From the NCBI GenBank assembly GCA_001464115.1, contig LNES01000006.1, forward strand, positions 1-64,000: 64,000 nt of DNA, given 5' to 3'. Position 1 is the stretch's first letter. Every line of letters starts with the position of its first letter. The DNA comes from Chlamydiae bacterium Ga0074140 (GTDB taxonomy: Bacteria > Chlamydiota > Chlamydiia > Chlamydiales > Rhabdochlamydiaceae). The notes beneath the pieces were generated by a model. That model saw only the letters and a list, made by a program, of their open reading frames with translations, was not told the DNA's origin and searched no databases. Below are positions 35,424 through 44,944 of the stretch, one piece after another. The position numbers and the translations under genes are program-made.

Positions 35424-36536
35424 ATGGGAAAAGGCCAGATTGTCAAACTGAGACCTCCAAAGATCACGCCTGAGACAATCTCTCAAAAGATCATCTCGAC
35501 AAGACCGATGCGTGACGGAAAATTTAATATTTCCGTGAATGAACGTGCCAGAAAAACGCTGGTCCATTGTTATGGCCATGGCGGATCTGGTTGGGCAACA
35601 CTTTTTGGATCTATTGAAAGAGCAATCGAGCTCTTTGAAACGAGAGGTCCTGATAAGAGATCCCCCATCCACGTTGTAGGATCTGGCTGCATGGGGCTCA
35701 CTTCTGCTATCGAGCTCGCACGTCGAGGCTACAAGGTGGCGAAAATCACGACGAAAAGTCTATTCGATATTCCTTTCTGGGATGCAGGAGGATATTTTGC
35801 CATTGTCTCAGTTAAAACCTCCACCGAGGAGCAGCTCCATCTCAACGAGCTCGGCATGCGCTCATTTCTCGTGTACAAACAGATCGAAGAGGGAAAACAT
35901 CCCTATCTCTCATCAAAAGCAGTACGCAATATACCCGTTTACTGCCATGCCCACACGGAAGCGGGAATTGAAGATTTAGAGGTGCGCGGGTTAATTCCCT
36001 CGCGAAAAGAGGTCACACTCGACTTTGGAAATGGCGTCCTGCATCCAGACTACCTGAAATATATGACCTACTACATGAACGTCACCGAACTCATGAAACA
36101 GTTGCGGAAAGAGGTGAAAAGGCTGAAGATCCCGATCGAAATCCGTGAATTACATACGTTCGACGAACTGCAAGAGGAGAACATTTTTAATTGCACGGGT
36201 CTTGGAAGTAGAACATTAAACAAAGACGCGTCTCTTATCCCCGTACGTGGCCACCTGATCACGCTCAATAGCGCAGCGGGGGTGGGTCACATGGATTACA
36301 TGATTTACACTTCCGTTTTGCAAGAGGGAAAAGAGGAATATATCTACCTCTTCCCAAAAGATTTCACTGTGAGCACAACTCATCAACAAGGAGTAGCTTG
36401 CATGGGTGTTTTAGGAGGAACTTTTATCCAGAATGTAGACAGGTTATCTGCGAAAGAAGAACGAGAACTCGACCAGCAAGAGTTCCGACGCATGCTCGAC
36501 CGTCACAGCCTCTTTTTCCAAGGCCGCCCGTATTAA
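35424..36536 (+). CDS. FAD-dependent D-amino-acid oxidase-like protein, apparently circularly permuted
   Basis: 370 residues. The GxGxxG FAD site (VVGSGCMGLTSAIELARRG) is at 85-103, and NCTGLGSR at 256-263 is the usual DAAO block. The FAD/substrate-contacting motif YGHGGSGW, which in known D-amino-acid oxidases lies near the C-terminus after an RPxRxG segment, is here at 50-57, preceded by STRPMRDG at 25-32. The C-terminus stops at FFQGRPY without those motifs. So the C-terminal piece has moved to the front. Oxidation of D-amino acids to keto acids is the expected activity. Confidence 0.8.
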   Translation: MGKGQIVKLRPPKITPETISQKIISTRPMRDGKFNISVNERARKTLVHCYGHGGSGWATLFGSIERAIELFETRGPDKRSPIHVVGSGCMGLTSAIELARRGYKVAKITTKSLFDIPFWDAGGYFAIVSVKTSTEEQLHLNELGMRSFLVYKQIEEGKHPYLSSKAVRNIPVYCHAHTEAGIEDLEVRGLIPSRKEVTLDFGNGVLHPDYLKYMTYYMNVTELMKQLRKEVKRLKIPIEIRELHTFDELQEENIFNCTGLGSRTLNKDASLIPVRGHLITLNSAAGVGHMDYMIYTSVLQEGKEEYIYLFPKDFTVSTTHQQGVACMGVLGGTFIQNVDRLSAKEERELDQQEFRRMLDRHSLFFQGRPY

Positions 36537-36549
36537 CGATAGACAATCT

Positions 36550-38511
36550 CTAAAAGGCAGGAGAAAAAAGAATCGTTCCCGCTTTCACCCTCTCTCGTAA
36601 TCGGTGCGCGCCTTTCTTAACCCGTGCGATGGCGCGTGTGTAGAAGTATCCATTTTCAACTTCCACTAACCGCTTTCTCACCTCGGGGTAAGCATCTAAT
36701 AAAACAGGGTAGTATCTTAACCGCTTTTTGATCTTCTTCCACGATTCTGCGACAAGATGCTCGTACTCTCCATTTGGATGAGCGGCGAGATAAGCGTTGA
36801 GATAACCGAGGCGAAGATCGAGGATGAGCTCTCTTGCTGCTGCTCGAGCTTCTAAAAGCATCTCCTCATCGTATCGTCGATCGACAGTAGCTAGAAGCAG
36901 CATGGCTGCAGTAGCAGCGCCGGTGGCCCCTGCAAAAGGACAGTTTCCCACCGTCTGCTTTGAAGAGAGCGAGAGTTTCTCTACTGCCTTGCAAAATGCA
37001 TCTTGAGAGCAGACGAGCTCCGTTAAAAGCGTCTGATAGAAAAACTTCTTGCCAACGTCAGAATTTGACTGATTGGAGTCCACAATCCTTTTCAACAGAT
37101 CTGGTGTAACCTTCGATAGATCGATTTTGTATAACTCCACAGTCCGCCCACGATATCCATCACCGCGGTTGCAAATTGCGATATATCCCTTATAGAACAC
37201 AAGCGCAAGATGGTGCCCCTTCCATCCCGACTGCAAAACAACCAGTTTTTCTTTCTTGATCGCTTTTGCATCTCCTTCGATATCAATGGGCAGCTTGGAA
37301 GCTTTATGAAAGGCTTTTACAAGTGCATTTTTGTCGACTAGATCATCGAGATCGCCCCCCTCGATCTGGTTCGCGATGTCTCGATAAAAAATCGAGTTGT
37401 ACCAACCTTCGAAGGGAATCTCGCTATCTTTATGATTTTCAATGTGGTTCGCAAGTGCTAATCTTTTCGCGGCAACCCACTGCACATCCTCGAGAGTATT
37501 AAATTTGCTTTCATACTCGGGGTGAAGAGCAATGATATTTGCTCTTGTTTCAATACTGGGTTTTGCGCCACGCGCAATTAAAAACTCAATAATTTCAGGA
37601 TCTCGATCATCGTAACATAGATCTATCGGCTGTTTCCCCCTACATGCGCGATTCACATCGGCGCCAGCTCGGACGAGCTCGCGGACAAGTTCAGCATTTT
37701 GATTGTAGCAGGCAAGGTGCAGTGACGAAAATTCTTGTATCCCCTTTAAACAAACGCCCTTTTCAGGGTCGGCTCTTTTATCAAGAAGCATCCGTGCGGA
37801 TTCTGTACAATCCTCTTCACAGGCCCAGCTGAGCGCGGTCGATCCATCCAATCCTTGGATATTGACATCTGCACCGTTTTCGAGAAGGAATTTTACCCAT
37901 GAAGCATCGTTTACCATACAGATGAGAGTAGAATGGCCAAACCTATTCACAGCGTTGATATTCGCGCCGCACTCCAGAAACACCTTAGCGAGAAATTTAT
38001 GTTTACTTTCACACGCACGCATAAATGGCGTTCTCCCCAGGCTATCGCCACTCTCAATATCTGCACCCGCATCGAGGAGCAGCGTTATAATTTGATCAAA
38101 ATTGGACGCCTCGATCTCTCCTTCCGAAAGCATTTTTTCGGTTGCAAGCAGCAGCGGAGAGTAGCCATCGCGTGTGAGTTGCGCCTTACAATCACAATTC
38201 GCTGAACGGAGAAGCTGTTCTACAACCTTCCAATGCCCGGCCACACACGCGTGATGCATCGGGGTCATACCTTTCGCATCCAGGGCGGTGAGCGAGTCTT
38301 GCCCCTTTTGGGTTCTAAGAAGACGTGACACTTGATCAAGATCGTCATTTGCGCAGGCTTTGTGCATCTCTGTAGTTATACTTGGAGCCGCCGCCTTCGA
38401 GATCGCTTGATGCGCGACCTTTTGGCTTTTACACCCCCCTGTAACTTTAGAAACAACAGCACTGGCGAACGAGGTAGCTTTCTTTATAATGTTATTAATT
38501 CCTGAAGTCAT
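36550..38511 (-). CDS. Ankyrin-repeat protein with putative cysteine-protease-like C-terminal domain
   Basis: 653 residues. About seven ankyrin repeats at 45-325 (e.g. DAKGMTPMHHACVAGHWKVV, LDGSTALSWACEEDC). A linker leads to a second domain at about 330-560 with GHHLALVFYKGYIAICNRGDG (His433/434, Asn448, Asp451) and QTVGNCPFAGA (Gln519, Cys524). The His-(Asp/Asn)-Gln-Cys order is that of clan CE peptidases such as Ulp1, YopJ and chlamydial deubiquitinases. The C-terminal 90 residues are helical and basic. Effector status is inferred; there is no Sec signal, consistent with type III secretion. Confidence 0.75.
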   Translation of the reverse strand: MTSGINNIIKKATSFASAVVSKVTGGCKSQKVAHQAISKAAAPSITTEMHKACANDDLDQVSRLLRTQKGQDSLTALDAKGMTPMHHACVAGHWKVVEQLLRSANCDCKAQLTRDGYSPLLLATEKMLSEGEIEASNFDQIITLLLDAGADIESGDSLGRTPFMRACESKHKFLAKVFLECGANINAVNRFGHSTLICMVNDASWVKFLLENGADVNIQGLDGSTALSWACEEDCTESARMLLDKRADPEKGVCLKGIQEFSSLHLACYNQNAELVRELVRAGADVNRACRGKQPIDLCYDDRDPEIIEFLIARGAKPSIETRANIIALHPEYESKFNTLEDVQWVAAKRLALANHIENHKDSEIPFEGWYNSIFYRDIANQIEGGDLDDLVDKNALVKAFHKASKLPIDIEGDAKAIKKEKLVVLQSGWKGHHLALVFYKGYIAICNRGDGYRGRTVELYKIDLSKVTPDLLKRIVDSNQSNSDVGKKFFYQTLLTELVCSQDAFCKAVEKLSLSSKQTVGNCPFAGATGAATAAMLLLATVDRRYDEEMLLEARAAARELILDLRLGYLNAYLAAHPNGEYEHLVAESWKKIKKRLRYYPVLLDAYPEVRKRLVEVENGYFYTRAIARVKKGAHRLRERVKAGTILFSPAF

Positions 38512-38639
38512 AATTCTCCATAATTATATAAATAATTTTATCATTAAAATAATATCTTTACAACATAAACCTACACCATCAAATAATTGATATTTAGGCA
38601 CTTATAACAAATTCCTTGCTCCTAAAGACTCAGAGACTT

Positions 38640-39575
38640 ATGCTCTCGGGCATGAGCATACGAAGACTGCTTTTGGCCTTCTCTCTCCTCACTGCGCTTT
38701 CAGCGGGTATTTTTATCTCCCACTCGGCAAAACAGAAACGGCTCGCTTTCTGCCAGGAGCAGCGCTTTATCCCCTTTGATGCGAGTATGAACAAGAGGGA
38801 TCTCTCCTTTGTTCCCAAAATCTTAGCGAAAAAACTGCGAAAGGATACGCGCTGGCAGAAGATCGAAAAGCTTTATGCAAAGCACATTTTGCACGGAACG
38901 CCAAGTGAGTCTTACAGAATCCCCAAAATCATCCACCAGATCTGGCTCGGAGGCCCCCTTCCCACACGCTACAAAGAGATTCAAAAGACCTGGGCAGAGA
39001 AACATCCTGATTGGGAGTACCGATTGTGGACAGATGCGGATGCTAAAGTTTTCCCCATGAAAAATCGCGCACTTTTTGAAAGTGCGACCAACTGGGGAGA
39101 AAAGGCGGATATTTTCCGCTATGAAATTCTCTCACAGTTTGGCGGGCTTTATGTCGATACCGATTTTGAGTGTTTAAGACCGTTTGATATCCTGCATAAA
39201 CTTTGCGACTTCTACATCGGACTCGACACGATTGAAAAGCAGTTCCAATCTCCACGCCTCCTGAACGGCCTTCTCGCATGCTCTCCCCACCATCCGATTA
39301 TTGAAAAGTGCCTTGCCACAATGTCGGGAGATGGCGCAAGAGATAACCATGACCTCATTCAATATCGCACGGGGCCTGGTCTCGTCACACGCACCTTCCT
39401 CAAATCTATGGATGACCAGACCTACAAAAACGTGGCTATCCCCTCCTCCTATTTTTATCCTCTTCCCGGCCCTAAGCGGGATGGAACCATTGGCGGTGCA
39501 ATCAAGGCAGCGTGGGTTCAAGAAGAGTCATTCGCAATCCATTATTGGGATGGAAGCTGGATCGAAAAGAAATAG
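38640..39575 (+). CDS. Membrane-anchored glycosyltransferase with DXD motif (Och1-like)
   Basis: 311 residues from ATG 38640 (ATG 38652 also possible). An N-terminal anchor (about 9-26) is followed by the Gly_transf_sug fold: KIIHQIWLGGPLP, then WEYRLWTDAD, EKADIFRYEIL and GGLYVDTDFE, where DTD is the DXD nucleotide-sugar/metal motif. The C-terminal part ends in FAIHYWDGSW. Family members transfer hexoses in polysaccharide or toxin-type reactions. Acceptor unknown. Confidence 0.85.
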   Translation: MLSGMSIRRLLLAFSLLTALSAGIFISHSAKQKRLAFCQEQRFIPFDASMNKRDLSFVPKILAKKLRKDTRWQKIEKLYAKHILHGTPSESYRIPKIIHQIWLGGPLPTRYKEIQKTWAEKHPDWEYRLWTDADAKVFPMKNRALFESATNWGEKADIFRYEILSQFGGLYVDTDFECLRPFDILHKLCDFYIGLDTIEKQFQSPRLLNGLLACSPHHPIIEKCLATMSGDGARDNHDLIQYRTGPGLVTRTFLKSMDDQTYKNVAIPSSYFYPLPGPKRDGTIGGAIKAAWVQEESFAIHYWDGSWIEKK

Positions 39576-39594
39576 TCTGTTATAGCCATTGAAC

Positions 39595-39894
39595 ATGAGA
39601 CAATCGCATCTTGCACTCCTTCTAGGAGGTCTTCTTCTCCTCTCTTCGCCAGCTTTTGCGCGCGCAGGTTGGGCTCCTCCTGCTGTGATCGCAAAGGAGA
39701 AAACAAAAGCGGAAGCTACTCCTGAGATGCAATTTCTCGAGAATCTCTCCGATTTCCATCGCAAGCGCTTTGCACATCTCTCACCAGAGCAGAAGAAAGC
39801 TGCTCTACTCTATTTCACACAAAATCAGCTTTCTCCTGACCAGGCTGTCGAGCGCGTCACCCGCGACCGCTCTATGGTTGTATTCTCTGAATAA
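39595..39894 (+). CDS. Small secreted protein, unknown function
   Basis: 99 residues from ATG 39595. A clear signal peptide ends at FARA (about residue 23). The mature part is helical and charged (EMQFLENLSDFHRKRFAHLSPEQKKAALLYF). It lies 19 bases after the glycosyltransferase and its end abuts the family-A repeat. No family recognised. Confidence 0.65.
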   Translation: MRQSHLALLLGGLLLLSSPAFARAGWAPPAVIAKEKTKAEATPEMQFLENLSDFHRKRFAHLSPEQKKAALLYFTQNQLSPDQAVERVTRDRSMVVFSE

Positions 39895-39896
39895 TT

Positions 39897-40132
39897 AAGA
39901 CCCACCACAGAGGCACAGAGAAAGAAGAGGTTGCACAGAGGGAAGAGGAAGAGAAGATTTTTCTTTTTTGCGAGAGCAAAAAAGAAAACCCTCCAGTGCA
40001 GAAAAACAAAATATCGAAGAAAAAAGTTCTTCCGCGCAACGCGCCAGAATCTCCTTTTTTGCTCTCTAGCAAAAAAGGAGCTCATTTTCTCTGTGCAGCC
40101 TCTTCTTCTTCTGTGCCTCTGTGGTGAATCTT
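39897..40132. repeat. Palindromic dispersed repeat, family A, copy 2
   Basis: 44-base inverted ends (39897-39940 and 40089-40132) nearly match those of copy 1 at 2307-2536. The core differs except for GCTCTCTAGCAAAAA-type runs, which also pair with each other. It sits between two convergent genes, as does copy 1. No coding capacity. Confidence 0.8.
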
Positions 40133-40157
40133 TCTTGAGAGCTCAGAAGGACAAATG

Positions 40158-41375
40158 CTATGAGAGGAGGGAGAAAAACTCGAGGCCGATCACGAAAAGA
40201 CTTCCGATAAGAATCAAGAAAAGTGTGAGCCTTCCTCCAGGCAGACGGCACTCGGAAGGAAGTTTCACCGCGTAACGTCCCATCCAAACCAACACAACGG
40301 GAAGGAGTCCATTTAGAAAGGCTTCACCGAATCCTCCGGCAATGCCAAGCGCCTTATCGAAGATATTCGGATCGATCACTACGCATAGAAATGGAGGGAA
40401 AAAGGTTAAAAAGACCAGAAAATAGCGTTTGGATCCTTCGCGACTAACCTTTAACCCATCCCCCAAAAAGTCGACGAGCGAGAAGGCGACGCCGAGCATC
40501 GAGGTGATGATGGCAAAAAAGGCGAAATATTGGCCGACGAGAAAGATCGAAGAGTTTCCTGAGACCGACTGTAGCGCGGATGTCGCAGGAAGTCCCGCTT
40601 CTCGTGCAGCGGCAATGGCTCCAGCTGGCACGGCGCCAATGATCAGCCACTGCCATACAAGGTAAAAAAGGAAAGGAATGGTTGTTCCAAGAATAATCGA
40701 CCACTGCAAAGACTTTCGCTCACCTTTGAGGTAACTGCAGAGTGAAGGGATCATGTTGTGATAGCCAAAGGCGCTAAAAAGGATGGGAATCGAAAGGGCA
40801 ACTGCCGACCACTTGTTAAACGTTAAATTGCTGAACTCGACATCGCCGCACCCCATCCAGACCATGACAAAATAGTCGACAACCATCGCGATGGTGAGGA
40901 ACATATTGACGCGGTCGATCGCCTTGGCTCCAAGGGCAACAATCGCTCCGAAGACAAGACCGAAAAGGGCATAGCTTGTAACTCCGCTCAAGTGGAGTCC
41001 AAAAGTGGCGTTTAAAAAATCTGCTGTGAGTGGCGCTCCTGCGGCGAAGTAGGCGATCATCAGGCAGTAGTAAAGGAAGATAAACATCCCCCCTGCCGCA
41101 AACTTTCCTTTTCTACCCAAAAAGCGCTGAGCCATCGAAAGGATATTTGAACCCGCAGGCATCCAAAGGGAGACCTCTAAAAAGAGGAGTCCCGTGCAGA
41201 GCATAAATACCCAGACGAGAGCGGTGATAAAGAGAGAGGGCCAGAACCCTGCCTGTGCGGTCAGTAGCGGAATGCCGAGCATCCCCGCTCCGATTGCGGT
41301 ACCTGCAATCATCAGCGTACCGGAGGTAACGCGCGAGAGACTCTGTCTACCTACCGAAACTTCCCCTTGACTCAT
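40158..41375 (-). CDS. tyrP: Aromatic amino acid transporter, TyrP/HAAAP family
   Basis: 405 residues, 11 membrane helices. The start of helix 1, GTLMIAGTAIGAGMLGIPL, is diagnostic of the hydroxy/aromatic amino acid permease family, and FSAFGYHNMIPSL in helix 5-6 fits TyrP/Mtr. Chlamydiae commonly use TyrP homologues to import tyrosine and tryptophan. Substrate choice among aromatics cannot be read from the sequence. Confidence 0.92.
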   Translation of the reverse strand: MSQGEVSVGRQSLSRVTSGTLMIAGTAIGAGMLGIPLLTAQAGFWPSLFITALVWVFMLCTGLLFLEVSLWMPAGSNILSMAQRFLGRKGKFAAGGMFIFLYYCLMIAYFAAGAPLTADFLNATFGLHLSGVTSYALFGLVFGAIVALGAKAIDRVNMFLTIAMVVDYFVMVWMGCGDVEFSNLTFNKWSAVALSIPILFSAFGYHNMIPSLCSYLKGERKSLQWSIILGTTIPFLFYLVWQWLIIGAVPAGAIAAAREAGLPATSALQSVSGNSSIFLVGQYFAFFAIITSMLGVAFSLVDFLGDGLKVSREGSKRYFLVFLTFFPPFLCVVIDPNIFDKALGIAGGFGEAFLNGLLPVVLVWMGRYAVKLPSECRLPGGRLTLFLILIGSLFVIGLEFFSLLS

Positions 41376-41422
41376 GAGCTAGATCATCCTTTCAAGTTAT
41401 TCGGTATAATATTGAAATATAG

Positions 41423-41719
41423 ATGAGAAAAAAAATGAAAGATAAAATCGCAGACATGGAAAAAAAAGAGACGATTCTCACCGTGAAGGTGACTCCGAGG
41501 GCCTCGAAAAGCGCTTTTGTGGGGTGGGAAGGAGACATTTTCAAGGTGCGACTCAAGGCGAATCCCGAGAAAGGAGAAGCGAATGATGAGTTAATCGAGT
41601 TCCTATCAGAGCATTTCAGCATCCCCAAAAGCCGGATCCATCTGATCCGCGGGCACAAGAGCCGCCTCAAGCAGGTGAAGATCGAGGGCGTCTCCCTTAT
41701 AAAGCACTCGAAGGGGTAA
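41423..41719 (+). CDS. YggU/DUF167 family protein
   Basis: 98 residues; ATG 41456 is an alternative start nearer the conserved part. LTVKVTPRASKSAFVGWEGD, the VRLKANPEKGEANDELIEFL core and IPKSRIHLIRGHKSRLKQV are the complete DUF167 pattern. Function not established. Its end overlaps the convergent pncA by 23 bases. Confidence 0.92.
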   Translation: MRKKMKDKIADMEKKETILTVKVTPRASKSAFVGWEGDIFKVRLKANPEKGEANDELIEFLSEHFSIPKSRIHLIRGHKSRLKQVKIEGVSLIKHSKG

Positions 41720-42305
41720 TTTTAGCCCCTCTCTCGACCATCTTCGTAAAGGCGGCCTCGACGTCTCCTGGGTAGAGGTCGATGCCGCGACAGGCATCGC
41801 TGATCACATGCACCTGGAGGCCAAACTCGAGCGCATCTAAAACCGAGTAGAGCACGCAATAGTCGGTGGCAACACCGGCGATGTAGATCTCCTCCACATC
41901 TCGCGACTCGAGATAGTCATAAAGGCCCGTTGCACGCCGATGGATATTGTCAAAAAAAGCGCTGTAACTATCGACCAGCTTGTCTGTCCCCTTATAAAAA
42001 ATGGAGGAAATCTTATCCTTATTCAGCCCGGAGACGAGCTCCGCACCTTTGGTGTTTCTCACACAATGAACGGGCCAGAGAATCTGTGAAATTCCCTGCA
42101 CCTCAACGCGATCTCCGACCTTTTTTCCGGGGTGATTTTTAGCGAAGCTCGTGTGGTCGGCGGGATGCCAGTCTTGCGTTGCAACAACAAGAGAAAAATG
42201 CGGCATGAGCTTGTTGAGGATGGGGACAATCTCATCCGCTCCTGGAACGCCAAGAGGCCCACCTGGCATGAAATCATTTTGCATATCGACGATCAGGAGC
42301 GTCAT
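41697..42305 (-). CDS. pncA: Nicotinamidase
   Basis: 202 residues. Deamidates nicotinamide to nicotinate for NAD salvage. The catalytic triad is Asp7 (VDMQNDF), Lys105 (FYKGTD) and Cys150 (GVATDYCV), with metal ligands in QDWHPADH (Asp45, His47, His51). The start ATG overlaps the pncB stop as ATGA, so it is translationally coupled to pncB. Confidence 0.96.
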   Translation of the reverse strand: MTLLIVDMQNDFMPGGPLGVPGADEIVPILNKLMPHFSLVVATQDWHPADHTSFAKNHPGKKVGDRVEVQGISQILWPVHCVRNTKGAELVSGLNKDKISSIFYKGTDKLVDSYSAFFDNIHRRATGLYDYLESRDVEEIYIAGVATDYCVLYSVLDALEFGLQVHVISDACRGIDLYPGDVEAAFTKMVERGAKITPSSAL

Positions 42306-43777
42306 AGGTTTTCTCGTGTTTTGATTTCTGAGATCATCTGCATCTTAAGATCGTATAGCGATTTTTCAAGTCCTACAAAAAAGGGGGCGGGATTTAAAAA
42401 GCGGCGTATCGTCTCCGGGAAGCGCTCAAGCTCCTGCTGGGAATACCTTTGCATCTCTTGAAGGGTCGGATGCTTGTAAACGCTTTTTCCCTTACGAAGA
42501 ATCGGCAGGAGAAGATCTTGAAACTTTTCGCTACCCCTCATTTTTTCCTGGTGACTTGGATCCAAGGGATCGATCAGTGTTGCCGTTTTTTTCGGGACAG
42601 AATCGATATCGTAAATCATATCTCCGATATAGCCATTTTTGTCAGCAAAGCGTCGTACCTGCAAAATGCCCGGATCAGTCACCTTTGCAATGGCATCGGA
42701 AATTTTCAGCTTATACTCCCACTTCCCCTTTTTGTTCTGGATCGCGGCGAGCTTGTAAACACCGTCTAGAGCGGGCTGATCTTTTCCTGTTACGAGATGT
42801 GTGCCCACCCCCCAGATCGTCACCTTCGTGCCTTGATGTTTTAGATCGCTGATCGTCTCTTCATCGAGCTCGTTACTTGCCATGATTTTCGCATGTGAGA
42901 ATCCTGCCTTATCGAGTTTTTTTCGAATCTCGATACTGAGATGTGCAAGATCCCCAGAATCAAGACGCACACCGAACATCTCCTTTCCTCTTTTTTTCAT
43001 CTCTTTAGCGATCGCAATCGCGTGCTCCACTCCGCGCAGAGTGTTGTACGTATCGATGAGAAAAATGCAACCATGTGGGAGCGCGTCTGCAAACGCACGA
43101 AAAGATTCCACCTCATTATCAAAAGCCATGATCCAGCTATGTGCGTGTGTTCCTTTTACGGGAATGCCGAATAATTTGCCTGCAAGAACATGAGATGTCG
43201 ACTCGCACCCGCCAATGAATGCTGCTCGACTCGCCGAGATCGCACCATCGATTCCTTGAGCGCGTCGAAGGCCGAATTCGATGACGGGATCAGGGCGTGC
43301 TGCCCAACAGATGCGCGCAGCTTTTGTGGCGATGAGCGACTGAAAATTAATGATATTGAGTAGGGCGCTTTCCAAAAGTTGGGCTTGGATGAGAGGGCCT
43401 TTCACGCGCAGGAGCGGTTCGTAAGGAAAAACCGGAGTCCCCTCCGGCATCGCGTCGATATCGCAGGTGAACGTGAACTCCTTGAGATAGTCCAAAAAAC
43501 CCTTTTCAAAGAGGGGCTTGCCATCGCTCCCCTTCAAACTTTTCAGATAGGCGAGATCGCTCTCGTCGAACCGAAACCTCTGGATGTATTCCACCGCGGT
43601 TTGCAGTCCTGCGGCGATCGCAAAGCTTCCTTTGAATGGTTTTCGACGAAAGAAAAGATGAAAGACAGCTTCACGATCGGTCATCTGGTTTTTCCAATAC
43701 CCATATGCCATCGTGAGTTCGTAAAGATCTGTAAGTAGAGCGAGCGAAAGCCCGTAGATCGATTTCAATTTACTCAT
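42302..43777 (-). CDS. pncB: Nicotinate phosphoribosyltransferase
   Basis: 491 residues, the longer form of the family. Converts nicotinate plus PRPP to nicotinate mononucleotide. [15 protein letters not shown] at the start, [13 protein letters not shown] in the middle, [12 protein letters not shown] (active-site His region) and GVRLDSGDL are typical. First gene of a pncB-pncA operon, divergent from the metal exporter. Confidence 0.96.
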   Translation of the reverse strand: MSKLKSIYGLSLALLTDLYELTMAYGYWKNQMTDREAVFHLFFRRKPFKGSFAIAAGLQTAVEYIQRFRFDESDLAYLKSLKGSDGKPLFEKGFLDYLKEFTFTCDIDAMPEGTPVFPYEPLLRVKGPLIQAQLLESALLNIINFQSLIATKAARICWAARPDPVIEFGLRRAQGIDGAISASRAAFIGGCESTSHVLAGKLFGIPVKGTHAHSWIMAFDNEVESFRAFADALPHGCIFLIDTYNTLRGVEHAIAIAKEMKKRGKEMFGVRLDSGDLAHLSIEIRKKLDKAGFSHAKIMASNELDEETISDLKHQGTKVTIWGVGTHLVTGKDQPALDGVYKLAAIQNKKGKWEYKLKISDAIAKVTDPGILQVRRFADKNGYIGDMIYDIDSVPKKTATLIDPLDPSHQEKMRGSEKFQDLLLPILRKGKSVYKHPTLQEMQRYSQQELERFPETIRRFLNPAPFFVGLEKSLYDLKMQMISEIKTRENL

Positions 43778-43826
43778 CCATTTGCTATGCTCCTAATATC
43801 ATGTCCCAAGAGAGCCCTAAAAAGCA

Positions 43827-44747
43827 ATGACCGAGCACAATCACGACTCTTGTCACTTCCCTTCTGATCATCATCATAGCCGCGCTGTGCACATCGCGCT
43901 CTGGATCGCTTTCTTCTTCATGCTGCTTGAACTCGCTGGCGGCTGGATTGCAAATAGCTTGGCGCTCATCAGTGATGGGCTCCACCTTTTCACTGACGTA
44001 GGGGCATTCTTATTAAGCCTGATCGCGCTCCGCATTGCCCGATGGCCAAGCACGCCTGAGATGAGCTATGGCTACCATCGCGCAGAAATTTTAGGTGCTC
44101 TTGCAAGTGCTGTCTCACTCTGGGTTTTGTCAGGTGTACTGATCTATGAAGCCATTGGAAGATTTTTCCATCCCACAGAAATCCAAGGCGGAATTGTGTT
44201 TGTCATCGCGTCTGTTGGACTCATCGCCAATCTCCTCATGATGCGTGTTCTTCATAGTAGTCAGCAGCACAGCCTAAACGTGCGCGCGGCCTATTTGCAT
44301 GTCCTAGGAGATCTTCTCGGAAGCGTTGGCGTCATTCTGAGTGGAGCCATTCTCTGGCTGACAAATTGGACTCCTATCGATCCTCTCGTCACCATCCTCT
44401 TCGCCTGCCAAATTCTCTACACCTCCAGCAAACTCATCAAGCAAACTGTGAATATCCTCATGGAGGGCGCCCCTGAGGGACTCGATATCGCTGCCCTACA
44501 CAAAGATCTCTCGGCACTTCCCGGCGTAAAGGAGGTCCACGACCTCCATACATGGGCCGTTTCGAGTAAACGCGCCGCCCTTTCAGCGCATATCGTCTCT
44601 GATCGACCTGCCGCTACTCTGAATGAAGCGCACAAACTCCTCGAAAAAAAATATAATATCCACCACATGACCATCCAGATCGAGGATCCCGCTCACTTCG
44701 AACCCAAATACTGCTACGATTGCGACAACGGCAGATTAAAAGAGTGA
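43827..44747 (+). CDS. Cation diffusion facilitator (zinc-type exporter)
   Basis: 306 residues with a His-rich N-terminus (HNHDSCHFPSDHHHS), six membrane helices and the metal-site pairs DGLHLFTD (helix 2) and HVLGDLLGS (helix 5), as in ZitB/CzcD. The C-terminal cytoplasmic domain (HDLHTWAVSS) and a terminal CYDCDNG are also typical. Exports Zn2+ or related divalent metals in exchange for protons. A palindromic repeat begins two bases after the stop. Confidence 0.93.
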   Translation: MTEHNHDSCHFPSDHHHSRAVHIALWIAFFFMLLELAGGWIANSLALISDGLHLFTDVGAFLLSLIALRIARWPSTPEMSYGYHRAEILGALASAVSLWVLSGVLIYEAIGRFFHPTEIQGGIVFVIASVGLIANLLMMRVLHSSQQHSLNVRAAYLHVLGDLLGSVGVILSGAILWLTNWTPIDPLVTILFACQILYTSSKLIKQTVNILMEGAPEGLDIAALHKDLSALPGVKEVHDLHTWAVSSKRAALSAHIVSDRPAATLNEAHKLLEKKYNIHHMTIQIEDPAHFEPKYCYDCDNGRLKE

Positions 44748-44748
44748 A

Positions 44749-44886
44749 GAGGGATCGGGCACGCACGCGGGCACGAAAAAGAGAAAGAATGCTCTTCGAA
44801 TGACCTCTAAGTAGAAAACTAACTGATTCCTCTTAGTTTTTTTCTTTCGTGCCTGTGCCCGTGCCCGCGTGCGTGCCCGATCCCTC
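44749..44886. repeat. Palindromic repeat, family C (perfect 26-bp inverted ends)
   Basis: The arms 44749-44774 and 44861-44886 are exact complements and rich in GGGCAC units; the right arm carries extra units inside. The centre has AAAACTAA-CTGATTCCTC-TTAGTTTTTTTC, a Rho-independent terminator-like hairpin for the preceding gene. No other copy is in this window. Confidence 0.75.
44814..44844 (+). terminator. Hairpin with T-run after the CDF gene
   Basis: AAAACTAA and TTAGTTTT pair across a 10-base loop and are followed by a run of T with a single C. It lies within the family-C palindrome, 67 bases after the exporter stop. Confidence 0.45.
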
Positions 44887-44944
44887 CTCTTCCCCCGCTT
44901 TGTTCTGATTGCTCCTTTCCTCAAAACCCTCTATGATGGGGTGT

